NCBI GenBank assembly: GCA_021203585.1
Contig: JAJQAW010000189.1
Location: forward strand, 1-6,868
DNA: 6,868 bases
Direction: 5' to 3'
Origin: Rikenellaceae bacterium
Lineage (GTDB): Bacteria; Bacteroidota; Bacteroidia; Bacteroidales; Rikenellaceae
Part shown: positions 1 through 6,747 of the stretch, in pieces
Layout of the letters: each line of letters starts with the position of its first letter
Numbering within the stretch: position 1 is the first letter of the stretch
Translations under genes and position numbers: made by a program
The notes under the pieces: model-generated
Database searches by the model: none
What the model was told of the DNA's origin: nothing
What the model saw: only the letters and a program-made list of their open reading frames with translations

Positions 1-37
1 TTAATAAAGCTGTAATCCAACCTCCCGATTTTTACAT

Positions 38-45
38 TACTTTTG
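38..45 (+). promoter_or_regulatory. Probable -7 promoter element of the left unit
   Basis: The octamer TACTTTTG fits the Bacteroidota sigma-ABfr -7 consensus TAnnTTTG. It lies 19 bp before the start codon of the histidine-rich membrane protein gene, implying a leader of roughly 15 nt. No clear TTTG -33 box is found about 20 bp upstream (positions 14-17 read AATC), so the promoter is incomplete or depends on an activator. A small inverted repeat, TTAC-TTTT-GTAA at 37-48, overlaps the box. It could be an operator but is too short to rely on. Confidence 0.5.
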
Positions 46-64
46 TAAGCGTATTTCAAAAATC

Positions 65-412
65 ATGAAAAGGGTGCAACCGAAAAGGATACCGGGTGCC
101 GTCTTGCTCGCGCTGTTGATCAGCTTTATTGCGGGTACGACGCTCTTTACCCACACTCACATCGTCGACGGAAAATTGATTACCCACTCGTACCCTTATT
201 CCGAAGCGCCGGATACCGGCGAACATACCCATACTTCTACGGAATATGCGTTAATTGCTTCGCTTTCGCTGTGGCTGATGTGGGCAGTAGCGGTGGAACT
301 GTTTTTCCGGCTTTTCGCGCTTCGGGCGGTTCCGCGCAACCGGTATGCCGAAACGCTGCCCGTAAATGATGTCCGGCTGCATCTTTCCTTGCGCGGACCT
401 CCGGCAGGTTAA
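65..412 (+). CDS. Small His-rich two-helix membrane protein, partner of a TonB receptor
   Basis: This 115-residue protein has no named function. The basic N-terminus (KRVQPKR) is followed by a hydrophobic helix at about residues 11-29 and a second at about 61-84. This predicts a 30-residue periplasmic loop between them. The loop carries five histidines (H30, H32, H41, H54, H56) in HTHIVDGK, THSYPY and EHTHT patterns, which suggests transient Zn, Cu or Fe binding. From memory of the group, short Bacteroidota proteins with a THTH...G...HSYPY-like loop and an LRGPP-like C-terminus (here LRGPPAG) are commonly encoded just before TonB-dependent receptors. I cannot verify this by search. The stop codon is 112 bp before the receptor start, so the two genes are probably co-transcribed. 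Metal handling is inferred; the topology follows directly from the sequence. The start is the first ATG after the promoter, and no good Shine-Dalgarno sequence is visible. Confidence 0.85.
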   Translation: MKRVQPKRIPGAVLLALLISFIAGTTLFTHTHIVDGKLITHSYPYSEAPDTGEHTHTSTEYALIASLSLWLMWAVAVELFFRLFALRAVPRNRYAETLPVNDVRLHLSLRGPPAG

Positions 413-448
413 ACATGAGATTCGATTGGCGGAACCCGTTTCCGCTTT

Positions 449-464
449 GCTGTAGCGATACAGC
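449..464 (+). other. Perfect hairpin with GNRA tetraloop
   Basis: GCTGTA and TACAGC form a perfect 6-bp stem closed by a GCGA loop, which fits the stable GNRA class. It lies in the 112-bp gap between the His-rich gene and the receptor gene. No T-run follows, so it is not an intrinsic terminator. It could stabilise or process the intercistronic mRNA, or be a chance palindrome. Confidence 0.4.
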
Positions 465-495
465 TTCCCGACTATTTCTGTGTTTAACTTTAATC

Positions 496-513
496 ACAGG
501 CATCCTTGCCTGT
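496..513 (+). other. Perfect 7-bp hairpin just before the receptor start codon
   Basis: ACAGGCA and TGCCTGT pair perfectly around a TCCT loop. The 3' arm ends 11 nt before the ATG at 525, so the hairpin covers or flanks the ribosome loading region of the receptor gene. The short stretch ACCGGAAAATT lies between stem and ATG. No T-tract follows, so it is not a terminator. A role in setting translation is possible but inferred. Confidence 0.4.
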
Positions 514-524
514 ACCGGAAAATT

Positions 525-2843
525 ATGAAAACCTTATACTTGTTTATTCTTCTCATTTCGCTGATTCCCTTTCGGGCACTCGGCTAGGGCTTTCCTGCCG
601 AACAACCCCGCAGGGGCAACGACTGCAACATTACCGGTCATGTGGAAAGCGTGAAAACCGGAGAACATCTGCCCTATATCACCATTACGGTGAAAGGGAC
701 CAACATCGGCATCATTACCGATGCTACCGGCCATTATTTCCTCAAGAACCTGCCGATCGGCCAAATCACCCTGCAAGCTTCCTCCATAGGCTATGCCACG
801 GTAGAACAAATGGTCCAAACCGAACCCAATAAAACCCTGGAAGTTAATTTTATGCTGGAAGAGGCCAGCGAACTGATCGAAAACATTGTGGTCTCGGCTA
901 CACGGAACGAGACCAGTAAAAAGGAAGCGCCGGTCATTGTCAACGTACTTTCCCATAAACTTTTCGAAAGCACCGCTTCGGCCAACCTGACGGAAGTGAT
1001 GAATTTCCAACCCGGTCTGCGGGTGGAGAACAATTGCGGAAACTGCGGAACCACCCAACTCCGCATCAACGGCCTGGAGGGGCAATACTCGCAAATCCTG
1101 CTCGACAGCCGTCCTATATTCAGTTCGTTGGCCGGGGTTTACGGCCTGGAACAACTGCCGGTCGGTATGATCGAACGGGTGGAGGTGATCCGCGGCGGCG
1201 GGTCGGCCTTGTTCGGGGCCAGCGCGATCGGCGGCGTGGTGAATATCATCACCAAGGAACCGCTGCGCAATTCGGTATCGATCAGTAACACGACCAACCT
1301 TTTCCCTGGCGGGAAAGCCGATATCAATACTTCGTTCAACGGCTCGTTTGTCTCGGACGATCACCGGGCCGGATTGTATCTGTTCGGTATGTTGAAAGAC
1401 CGGAGTTCTTACGACCGCAACGGCGACGGTTTCTCCAATGTACCCAAAATCAACTCCGAAACGCTTGGTTTCCGGGGATATTACCGTACCAGTGACCAAA
1501 CCCGGTTGACGGCGGAATACCACCACATTCATGAATTCCGCCGGGGAGGAAACGCTTTCGACCGGCCGCCCCACCAGGCGGACATCGCCGAGCAACTTAA
1601 CCACAAAATCGACGGCGGAGGTCTGCGCTTTAATGCCTTTACCCCGGACAACAAGCACCGGTGGGATGCGTTTGCCTCCGCTCAAATCATTAAACGCGAC
1701 AGTTACTTCGGGATCGATCGAAACGAAGACGCTTACGGGATGACGGATGACAAAACCTTCGTGGTGGGTAGTCAATATACCTATGCGATGAACCGCCTGT
1801 GGTTTCTGTCGGCCGAACTGACCGCCGGTTTGGAATATACCTACAACGACCTGCACGATCGATTCCTCGGCTTGGGCCGCGACCTGAAGCAAACGACCCG
1901 GGTATGGGGCGGCTACCTGCAAAACGAATGGAAGAACGAAACTTTCAGCCTGCTGATCGGTACCCGGCTCGACAAGCACAACCTGATGGACAAAGCGGTA
2001 CTGAGTCCGCGCGCCAATGTCCGTTACAGTCCGACCGAACAGATCGGCCTGCGGGCCAGTTATTCCAGCGGATACCGCGCTCCGCAGGCTTACGACGAAG
2101 ATTTGCACGTCGAGGCGGTGGGCGGTATGCTCTCGATGATCGAACTGGCGGACAACCTCAAGCCGGAATACTCGCACAGCCTCAGTGCCTCGGCCGACCT
2201 CTACAAAAACTTCGGGGCGGTGCAAACCAACCTGCTCGTCGAAGGGTTTTATACGATCCTGGACGATGTCTTTACCCTGGTTCCGGTCGGTATGAACGAA
2301 CAGGAAACCATTGCGTTGTGGGAACGGCGCAATGGCTCCGGCTCCAAAGTTCAGGGAGTAAATTTCGAAGGAAAAATCGGTCTTCCCGGTAGCTTCGATA
2401 TCCAGTTGGGCTATACCTTGCAATCGAGCCGCTACGACCGACCGGAAGACTGGACGGACGGCGAGTTGGCGCCCCGTCGGAAGATACCGCGCGCGCCGAA
2501 TCAATACGGCTATTTTACCTCTACGTTCGAGCTTACCCGCTCCTTGAAAGCTGCTCTATTCGGCAATTATACCGGCTCCATGCTCGCGCGGCATACCATC
2601 AATACAGGGGAAGAGGAATATTTTGCCGAGAAGCACACCCCTCGTTTCTGGGATATGGGAGTCAAGTTCGCTTATACTTTCCAGGTCGGTTCGGCGTCCA
2701 ACCTGGAACTGAGCGCCGGGGTGAAAAATATCTTCGACCAATACCAAAAAGACCTCGACTACGGTATACTTAAAGACGCTTCGTATGTTTACGGACCCGC
2801 TCTTCCGAGAATGTATTTCTTCGGCGTGAAGTTTTCATTATAA
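525..2843 (+). CDS. TonB-dependent outer membrane receptor, interrupted by an in-frame TAG
   Basis: Ligand-gated outer membrane transporter energised by TonB-ExbBD. From ATG 525 the frame encodes a signal peptide (MKTLYLFILLISLIPFRALG), a TAG at codon 21, then an uninterrupted frame to TAA: 772 codons if the stop is read through. Codons 35 to about 115 form a carboxypeptidase-regulatory-like beta domain (ITVKGTNIGIITDATGHYFL). A TonB-box-like IENIVVSAT follows near codon 119. The plug holds NNCGNCGTTQLRINGLEGQY, RVEVIRGGGSALFGASAIGG and VVNIITKEP. The remaining ~500 residues look like a 22-strand barrel ending in aromatic YFFGVKFSL. The next usable start, GTG 642 (733 aa), removes the signal peptide and cuts the first beta strand of the N-terminal domain. 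It cannot make an exported receptor and is unlikely to be the native start. The upstream His-rich protein hints at a metal or metal-chelate substrate; the true ligand is unknown. Family call is firm; functional status is uncertain. Confidence 0.9.
585..587 (+). other. In-frame amber codon at the receptor signal-peptide cleavage site
   Basis: TAG is codon 21 counted from ATG 525, directly after the A-L-G motif that would be cut by signal peptidase I. The frame is open before it (20 codons) and after it (751 codons to TAA at 2841-2843). A C-to-T change would turn CAG (Gln) into TAG. Gln at +1 is common in exported Bacteroidota proteins and also occurs in the esterase of this window (LTA-QTGW). 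The following base is G (TAG-GGC). None of the six genes here uses TAG as its final stop. Confidence 0.9.
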
Positions 2844-2865
2844 AAAAGAACCATTCCGAAGAGGA

Positions 2866-2898
2866 AAAAAGACGGTCGACAAAGAGGACCGCCTTTTT
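2866..2898. terminator. Bidirectional intrinsic terminator between convergent genes
   Basis: Positions 2866-2877 (AAAAAGACGGTC) pair with 2887-2898 (GACCGCCTTTTT) around a 9-nt loop, with one A-C mismatch. On the plus strand the GC stem is followed by TTTTT; on the minus strand the complementary A-run supplies the T-tract. It starts 23 nt after the receptor stop codon and ends 29 nt from the esterase stop codon, so it can serve both convergent units. Confidence 0.8.
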
Positions 2899-2926
2899 GG
2901 TATTTATCGCAGCTGGGTACCTGGTT

Positions 2927-4363
2927 TTATCGATTCGGGTTTTCCAAGGTGTGGTTAATCCAATCGAACAACTCATCCAGATCATAGTCGCCGGAGTGGT
3001 TGCGGTTCCACGGGAGGAAGAAATTGACCGAGAACCCATTATTTTCGAGCTTTGTAGCAAGGTTTACGGGTACGGGAAATGCCGTATCCCGATCCACGGC
3101 ACCGTGGCGGATGTACCAGTGCGGTGCGGTTTTATTGTTTTCCCGGCCGATGAAATTCATCGGGTTCATCAGGTATACGCGATGCTGTTGATCGGGATCC
3201 AATCCGGCTTGCGGATTCCCTGTTTTTTCCTGCAAACCGAACGGGGTAAAATGAGCCGGAATCCCTTCCGGAGTTCCGAATACTTTATTCTCCGGCGTGG
3301 GACTGTTGCCGGCGATCCCCATGGCGTCGAATGCCGGCGGATTTTTCAGCGCGCGTTGGGACAGGATGTAGTGCAAATAGATCTCCAGATCGATGCCGGT
3401 CACTTTTCCGCTACCGTCCGCTACCAACAAAATGCCCGCATGGGCCGGAATTTCCGTGCCTTGGTCACTGGCCCGTTGCGCCGACCGGATCAGGAAGCTT
3501 TGGATGTAATCCATCAAGTTTTTGTCCGTCAACGGCGTACCGTCCGGGGTTCGCAAACCCAGGCTGTTGAAATACTCCGGATACCGGGCGGCCAATTTTT
3601 CCGAAACGGCCGTTTGTTCGGCCGACAATTTCCGGGCGCTGCCGTTTGTGGTGTGATAGAACCATTCGTAAGCCATATCGGCGTGCTCCAGATCGGTGAT
3701 CGGACAAAAACAGACCGCCGCAAAAACATCGTCCCGTTCATCGGCCGCTCCCAACTCCCACAGGTAGGGTTCGTAATCCGGATGATTGCCCGTGGCGCCG
3801 AGTAGTGCGGACAGGGCTCCTCCCGCGCTGGTACCGTCGGTAATGATCCGCTCCATATCGCCGGGAAGGCGATCCGCGTTGTGGCGCAGGTAGCGGACAG
3901 CGGCTTTCAGGTCGACGATGCCAGCCGGAGCGGTTCCCGTCACCCGGGTACTGCCGTCCGAGAGACGGATCGTAGAATTGCTCCCGCGCGAGCCCGGAAG
4001 TACGACGATATACCCCTCGGCCAGGGCTCGGGCCGTGGCGTCCTGTTCGGAAATTGCTCCTGCCTGGGCCGCCATGTAACCCCCGACACGGGTTTTCAGG
4101 AATACGGCCCGTGCCGGCGCGGTATAGGCGCTTTCCGGTACGTATATATTCATCGTCTGGTAAACCGGATCGGCCAGATTGGCCACATACAGGATTTTTT
4201 CATAGGCCCGGTAGCCGATGCTCTCCCCGGAGGAGAGGGTCAACGACTGGGCGGTGTACTGATCGGGATCGAGCCGCAGCGGGTCCCACCCGGTTTGCGC
4301 CGTCAGCTCCGCAACCGGGAGCGAAACAACGGCTAAGCTCATGAGAATTCGGAAAGTTTTCAT
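2927..4363 (-). CDS. Secreted subtype-B tannase-family esterase (tannin acylhydrolase-like)
   Basis: Alpha/beta-hydrolase of 478 residues, predicted to cleave galloyl or related phenolic esters (compare EC 3.1.1.20). A signal peptide (residues 1-22, cleavage LTA-QT) sends it to the periplasm or outside. It aligns by memory with Lactobacillus plantarum tannase (469 aa). The nucleophile is Ser179 in DGTSAGG (Ser163 there). Asp424 in RHGAVDRDT and His456 in NHSGDYDLDELF match Asp419 and His451, with the same 32-residue spacing. Galloyl-contact residues also appear kept: Asp426 (Asp421), Lys340 before PPAFD (Lys343) and Glu358 in TPEN (Glu357). Shared blocks include CPITDLEHADMAYEW and RLPGDMERIIT. 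It is the last gene of the operon, 12 bp after the nitroreductase stop codon, and the bidirectional terminator follows it. Exact substrate is unknown: galloyl, protocatechuoyl or other hydroxybenzoyl esters are all possible. Unlike the L. plantarum enzyme, which I recall as lacking a signal peptide, this one is exported. Confidence 0.9.
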   Translation of the reverse strand: MKTFRILMSLAVVSLPVAELTAQTGWDPLRLDPDQYTAQSLTLSSGESIGYRAYEKILYVANLADPVYQTMNIYVPESAYTAPARAVFLKTRVGGYMAAQAGAISEQDATARALAEGYIVVLPGSRGSNSTIRLSDGSTRVTGTAPAGIVDLKAAVRYLRHNADRLPGDMERIITDGTSAGGALSALLGATGNHPDYEPYLWELGAADERDDVFAAVCFCPITDLEHADMAYEWFYHTTNGSARKLSAEQTAVSEKLAARYPEYFNSLGLRTPDGTPLTDKNLMDYIQSFLIRSAQRASDQGTEIPAHAGILLVADGSGKVTGIDLEIYLHYILSQRALKNPPAFDAMGIAGNSPTPENKVFGTPEGIPAHFTPFGLQEKTGNPQAGLDPDQQHRVYLMNPMNFIGRENNKTAPHWYIRHGAVDRDTAFPVPVNLATKLENNGFSVNFFLPWNRNHSGDYDLDELFDWINHTLENPNR

Positions 4364-4375
4364 GCCCGAACGACA

Positions 4376-4999
4376 TCAAAACTTGTTCCAATGTATCCGC
4401 TCGGGATCCCATTTTTCTTTGGGTGGGTACTCCTGATCGGGGTATCCGATCGGAATGATATTCAGCGGAACGATCTGTTCCGGTAGGGAAAGGATGCCGC
4501 TGACCAGTTCCATGCGCTCCGGAGCCGGATACACGCTGGTCCAAACCGCTCCCAATCCCAGTTCGGTCGCGGCCAGCAGGATATTTTGCGAAACGGCCGA
4601 ACAATCCTGTATCCAATATTGTTGGAGCCAACCTTCGCCTGCTTTTTCCAGGTCTCCGCAGACGATGATTGCCGCCGGAGCCTTCCGGACCATCCGCGAG
4701 GTAGGCAGGTCTTCGCCCAGCGCATCCAGTACTTCCGGGTCCTGGACCACCACGAACTGCCACGGTTGTTTGTTCATAGCCGAAGGCGCGGCCATGCCCG
4801 CCCGCACGAGCAGTTCCAAGGTATCCCGCGAGACGGGTTGTTCGATGTAGGTACGGATACTGGTTCGGGCGTGGATTACATCCAGGGTGCCAGGGCGTTC
4901 CGGTGCGGTCACGCCGGTTGTGGGTTCCTGTGTTCGGCAACTCACCGAAATCAGCAGAACGGCAGCCGGCAAAAGAGAGTGTAATCGAATCGTTTTCAT
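4376..4999 (-). CDS. Nitroreductase-family flavoprotein with lipoprotein signal
   Basis: FMN-dependent nitroreductase fold, 207 residues. The core begins at about residue 39 (DVIHARTSIRTY; R45, S47 and R49 are the typical phosphate-contacting set). It continues with AAPSAMNKQPWQFVVV (71-85), the FMN and dimer region LLAATELGLGAVWTSVY and the C-terminal IIPIGYP. Such enzymes reduce nitroaromatics, quinones or enones using NAD(P)H. The N-terminus, MKTIRLHSLL followed by a hydrophobic run and VSC at 19-21, looks like a lipoprotein signal (Cys21), with a polar linker at 22-38. This would place a flavoenzyme outside the cytoplasmic membrane, where its electron donor is unclear. A GTG at residue 30 (4910-4912) could instead start a cytoplasmic form. 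I prefer ATG 4999 because the signal is well formed and starts 26 bp after the MFS stop codon. It lies 12 bp before the esterase gene, so the two are co-transcribed. Confidence 0.9.
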   Translation of the reverse strand: MKTIRLHSLLPAAVLLISVSCRTQEPTTGVTAPERPGTLDVIHARTSIRTYIEQPVSRDTLELLVRAGMAAPSAMNKQPWQFVVVQDPEVLDALGEDLPTSRMVRKAPAAIIVCGDLEKAGEGWLQQYWIQDCSAVSQNILLAATELGLGAVWTSVYPAPERMELVSGILSLPEQIVPLNIIPIGYPDQEYPPKEKWDPERIHWNKF

Positions 5000-5025
5000 T
5001 GTGTAGTATGGTTTAGTTATGAAAG

Positions 5026-6216
5026 TTACCTTAATTTTTTGCGTTCGAACCACGGTCCGGAAACCCGGGCAAAATAGATCCAGCCCAGGATCAACACGAA
5101 TCCGGCCAGAGCGTACAACCAGTGGAAACCGAGTTTTTCGATGATCACTCCGCCTATCGCCGTGCTGAATCCAATACCGAAGTCCCAGAAGGTGAAGTAG
5201 GTGGCGTTTGCCGTCCCGCGCTGGTTGTGGTGCGCCAGATCGATCAGCAGGGTTTGGAAGGCCGGATTGAAGTAACCGAAGCCCACGCCGAGCAGGAAAG
5301 CGATCAGGTAGAGCAGCCACGCCTGGTGACAAAACAGGAATAAACAATAGGCCAAAATCAGCGCACCCGTACCCCGGAAGATCATGGCCGTGATCCGCCC
5401 CCGATTGAGGGCCCGAGCGGACAGGAGCCGGGCCAGCACGATGCCGACGGCCAACAAGACGAAAAAAAGGCCCGCGCTGCTGTAAAAGGTGCGGGTATCG
5501 CTGTACAATCCGATGTAATTCAGTACGGTTCCGTATCCCAATCCGCCCAGAAACAAGAGCGCCACGCACGGCAGAGCCCGCACCAGTATAAACCGATCCA
5601 GCGATAGCGGTTTTTCCGGTTCCGGCTGCGCGTCCGGAGACTCTTTTCGGATCGGTTTGATCCGGGTAATGGCGATCCAGCCGATCACGCTGGCCGTGAA
5701 AGCGGCTAAAAATACGGCGTTGTACGAATAATTTTTTTGCAGCCACAATCCGGCCACCGGCCCTACCGCCATGGCGATATTGGCCGCCATTCCGAAATAG
5801 CCGATTCCTTTCCCGCGCCGGCTGGCGGGCATGATGTCTACCGCGACGGTACTTCCGCTCACGGTACTCAACCCGAAAGCCAATCCGTGCAGCACGCGCA
5901 GAACGATGAGCAGGGTCAGCGAGACGGCGACCACGTATCCGGCGAAAACCAGCGAGAAAAAGCCGTAGCAAAGCAGGTAAAGCGGCTTGCGGGCGAACAT
6001 ATCGACCAAAAATCCAGAAAAGGGCCGGATCAGCAGCGCCGATATGGTGTACAGCGAGAGTACGATTCCCGCTACCGTGTTGGAAGTACCCATGTTTTGG
6101 GTCAGGTAAAACGGCAATACCGGAATCAGCATGTAAAAGGAGAAGAAAAGCAGCAGGTTGGATGCGAAGGCCAGGATAAAATCTTTATTCCAGAGGGCCG
6201 GCCGGTTGTCATTCAT
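5026..6216 (-). CDS. MFS transporter, 12 membrane segments
   Basis: Major facilitator superfamily secondary transporter of the inner membrane, 396 residues. About twelve hydrophobic segments fall into two halves joined by a hydrophilic cytoplasmic loop at 186-206 (KPIRKESPDAQPEPEKP). Motif A after TM2 is GFLVDMFARKP (68-78). A motif-B-like LRVLHGLAFG (106-115) has Arg107 in TM4. A motif-C-like stretch ending VGPVAGLWL (151-159) lies in TM5. Motifs A to C together are typical of drug/H+ antiporters, favouring export, but uptake of an aromatic acid cannot be excluded from sequence alone. The start ATG overlaps the marR stop by 8 bp (ATGAATGA), so translation is probably coupled to the regulator. 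Being between a MarR regulator and two catabolic-looking enzymes, it likely moves the inducing compound or a reaction product. Confidence 0.93.
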   Translation of the reverse strand: MNDNRPALWNKDFILAFASNLLLFFSFYMLIPVLPFYLTQNMGTSNTVAGIVLSLYTISALLIRPFSGFLVDMFARKPLYLLCYGFFSLVFAGYVVAVSLTLLIVLRVLHGLAFGLSTVSGSTVAVDIMPASRRGKGIGYFGMAANIAMAVGPVAGLWLQKNYSYNAVFLAAFTASVIGWIAITRIKPIRKESPDAQPEPEKPLSLDRFILVRALPCVALLFLGGLGYGTVLNYIGLYSDTRTFYSSAGLFFVLLAVGIVLARLLSARALNRGRITAMIFRGTGALILAYCLFLFCHQAWLLYLIAFLLGVGFGYFNPAFQTLLIDLAHHNQRGTANATYFTFWDFGIGFSTAIGGVIIEKLGFHWLYALAGFVLILGWIYFARVSGPWFERKKLR

Positions 6217-6655
6217 TGTTCGAAGGTGCGTTCCTAAGCAATAAGGTTTGTAAGGATTCCCGGAAGGGGGTTTGGCAGATGCCGGAAAAAAATTCCTGAT
6301 CGATTTGCCGGGCGATCTGTTTGCCCTGCAGCGCTTTCTCCAGACCGGCGGGGGTCAGGTTCAACGTGAAGGAGCGCTTATCGACCGCCGAGCGCTGTCG
6401 AAGAATCAATCTCCGCCCAAGCAGCGTTTTTACTACGTTGGAAACCATCGCCTTATCCAATCTCCGTCGAACGGACAGGGTTTGTTGGGAGACGAGCTTT
6501 CCGTATCCGCCGAGTTCATAAATTCCGGCCAAGATGACGAATTGCATATAAGTGATCTCGATTTTTTGCAGCGCCTGGTTAATGATCCGCTGTTTGAGCA
6601 GCGAGACCTGTGTGAGTAAAAACCCCAGATCGTCATCGGGTATCGTATTTTCCAT
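6209..6655 (-). CDS. MarR-family transcriptional regulator
   Basis: Dimeric winged-helix repressor of 148 residues. Helix alpha-1 begins the dimer region (DDDLGFLLTQVSLLKQRI). The helix-turn-helix spans about 53-80 (KLVSQQTLSVRRRLDKAMVS...), with the recognition helix around 66-79. The beta wing, at 81-104 (RRLILRQRSAVDKRSFTLNLTP), has the Asp-Lys-Arg pattern usual for the family, followed by TPAGLEKA and a C-terminal dimer helix. MarR proteins commonly release DNA when phenolic or other aromatic ligands bind, which fits the tannase-like gene downstream. ATG 6655 is chosen over upstream TTG-type starts in the same open frame, because these fall inside the promoter and operator at 6676-6707. 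It is the first gene of the operon and probably regulates itself. Confidence 0.93.
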   Translation of the reverse strand: MENTIPDDDLGFLLTQVSLLKQRIINQALQKIEITYMQFVILAGIYELGGYGKLVSQQTLSVRRRLDKAMVSNVVKTLLGRRLILRQRSAVDKRSFTLNLTPAGLEKALQGKQIARQIDQEFFSGICQTPFRESLQTLLLRNAPSNNE

Positions 6656-6675
6656 TTTCCGGTAAACTTCTTTCG

Positions 6676-6707
6676 CAAAATTAGTTGATATGTAAACTAA
6701 CTCCAAA
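6676..6707 (-). promoter_or_regulatory. Bacteroidota-type promoter of the marR operon
   Basis: On the minus strand a -33 box TTTG (6707-6704) and a -7 box TAATTTTG (6683-6676, fitting TAnnTTTG) are separated by exactly 20 bp, the usual spacing for this class. Transcription would begin near 6670, giving a leader of about 15 nt before the ATG at 6655. No other good promoter appears before the downstream genes, so one transcript probably covers all four. Confidence 0.75.
6681..6700. promoter_or_regulatory. Probable MarR operator palindrome
   Basis: The 20-bp sequence TTAGTTGATATGTAAACTAA is an imperfect palindrome. Eight of ten half-site positions match, with perfect outer TTAGTT/AACTAA arms. 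Length and A/T-rich dyad symmetry fit MarR operators. It fills most of the promoter spacer and overlaps three bases of the -7 box (6681-6683), so bound protein should block RNA polymerase. Assignment to the adjacent MarR protein is inferred from position. Confidence 0.7.
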
Positions 6708-6747
6708 TTTTTTTCCGGTTCATGCGCGGTGGGTACGATCGGTATTG

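Noticed and set aside
473..480. TATTTCTG as a separate promoter for the receptor.
   Set aside because: It has one mismatch to TAnnTTTG, and the nearest TTTG upstream (446-449) gives a 23-bp spacer, longer than usual.
511..522. The ten-base string TACCGGAAAA just before the receptor ATG also occurs at the marR start.
   Set aside because: Its distance to the start codon differs by 4 nt between the two genes and it is short. It is probably an A-rich translation leader or chance rather than a shared operator.
642..644. GTG 642 as the native start of the TonB receptor.
   Set aside because: It lies within the first beta strand of the N-terminal domain and lacks a signal peptide. A proper signal peptide is present in the same frame from 525.
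534..2504. A 656-codon open frame on the minus strand, opposite the TonB receptor gene.
   Set aside because: The plus-strand frame encodes clear receptor domains. The antisense product has no recognisable fold, and long antisense frames arise from the codon choice of the true gene.
4990..5045. A TAACTTTC stretch on the minus strand overlapping the MFS stop codon, resembling a -7 box for a separate nitroreductase promoter.
   Set aside because: One consensus base is missing and no suitable -33 box was found. The tight gene spacing favours a single operon transcript.
5000..5971. The nitroreductase reading frame stays open upstream to 5971, suggesting a 531-residue fusion protein.
   Set aside because: This stretch is Arg-rich shadow translation of the MFS gene. 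The real nitroreductase N-terminus is the signal sequence beginning MKTIRLHSLL at 4999.
6656..6706. N-terminal extension of the MarR protein from a TTG at 6706.
   Set aside because: The added residues are translated promoter and operator sequence. ATG 6655 gives a normal MarR length of 148 residues.
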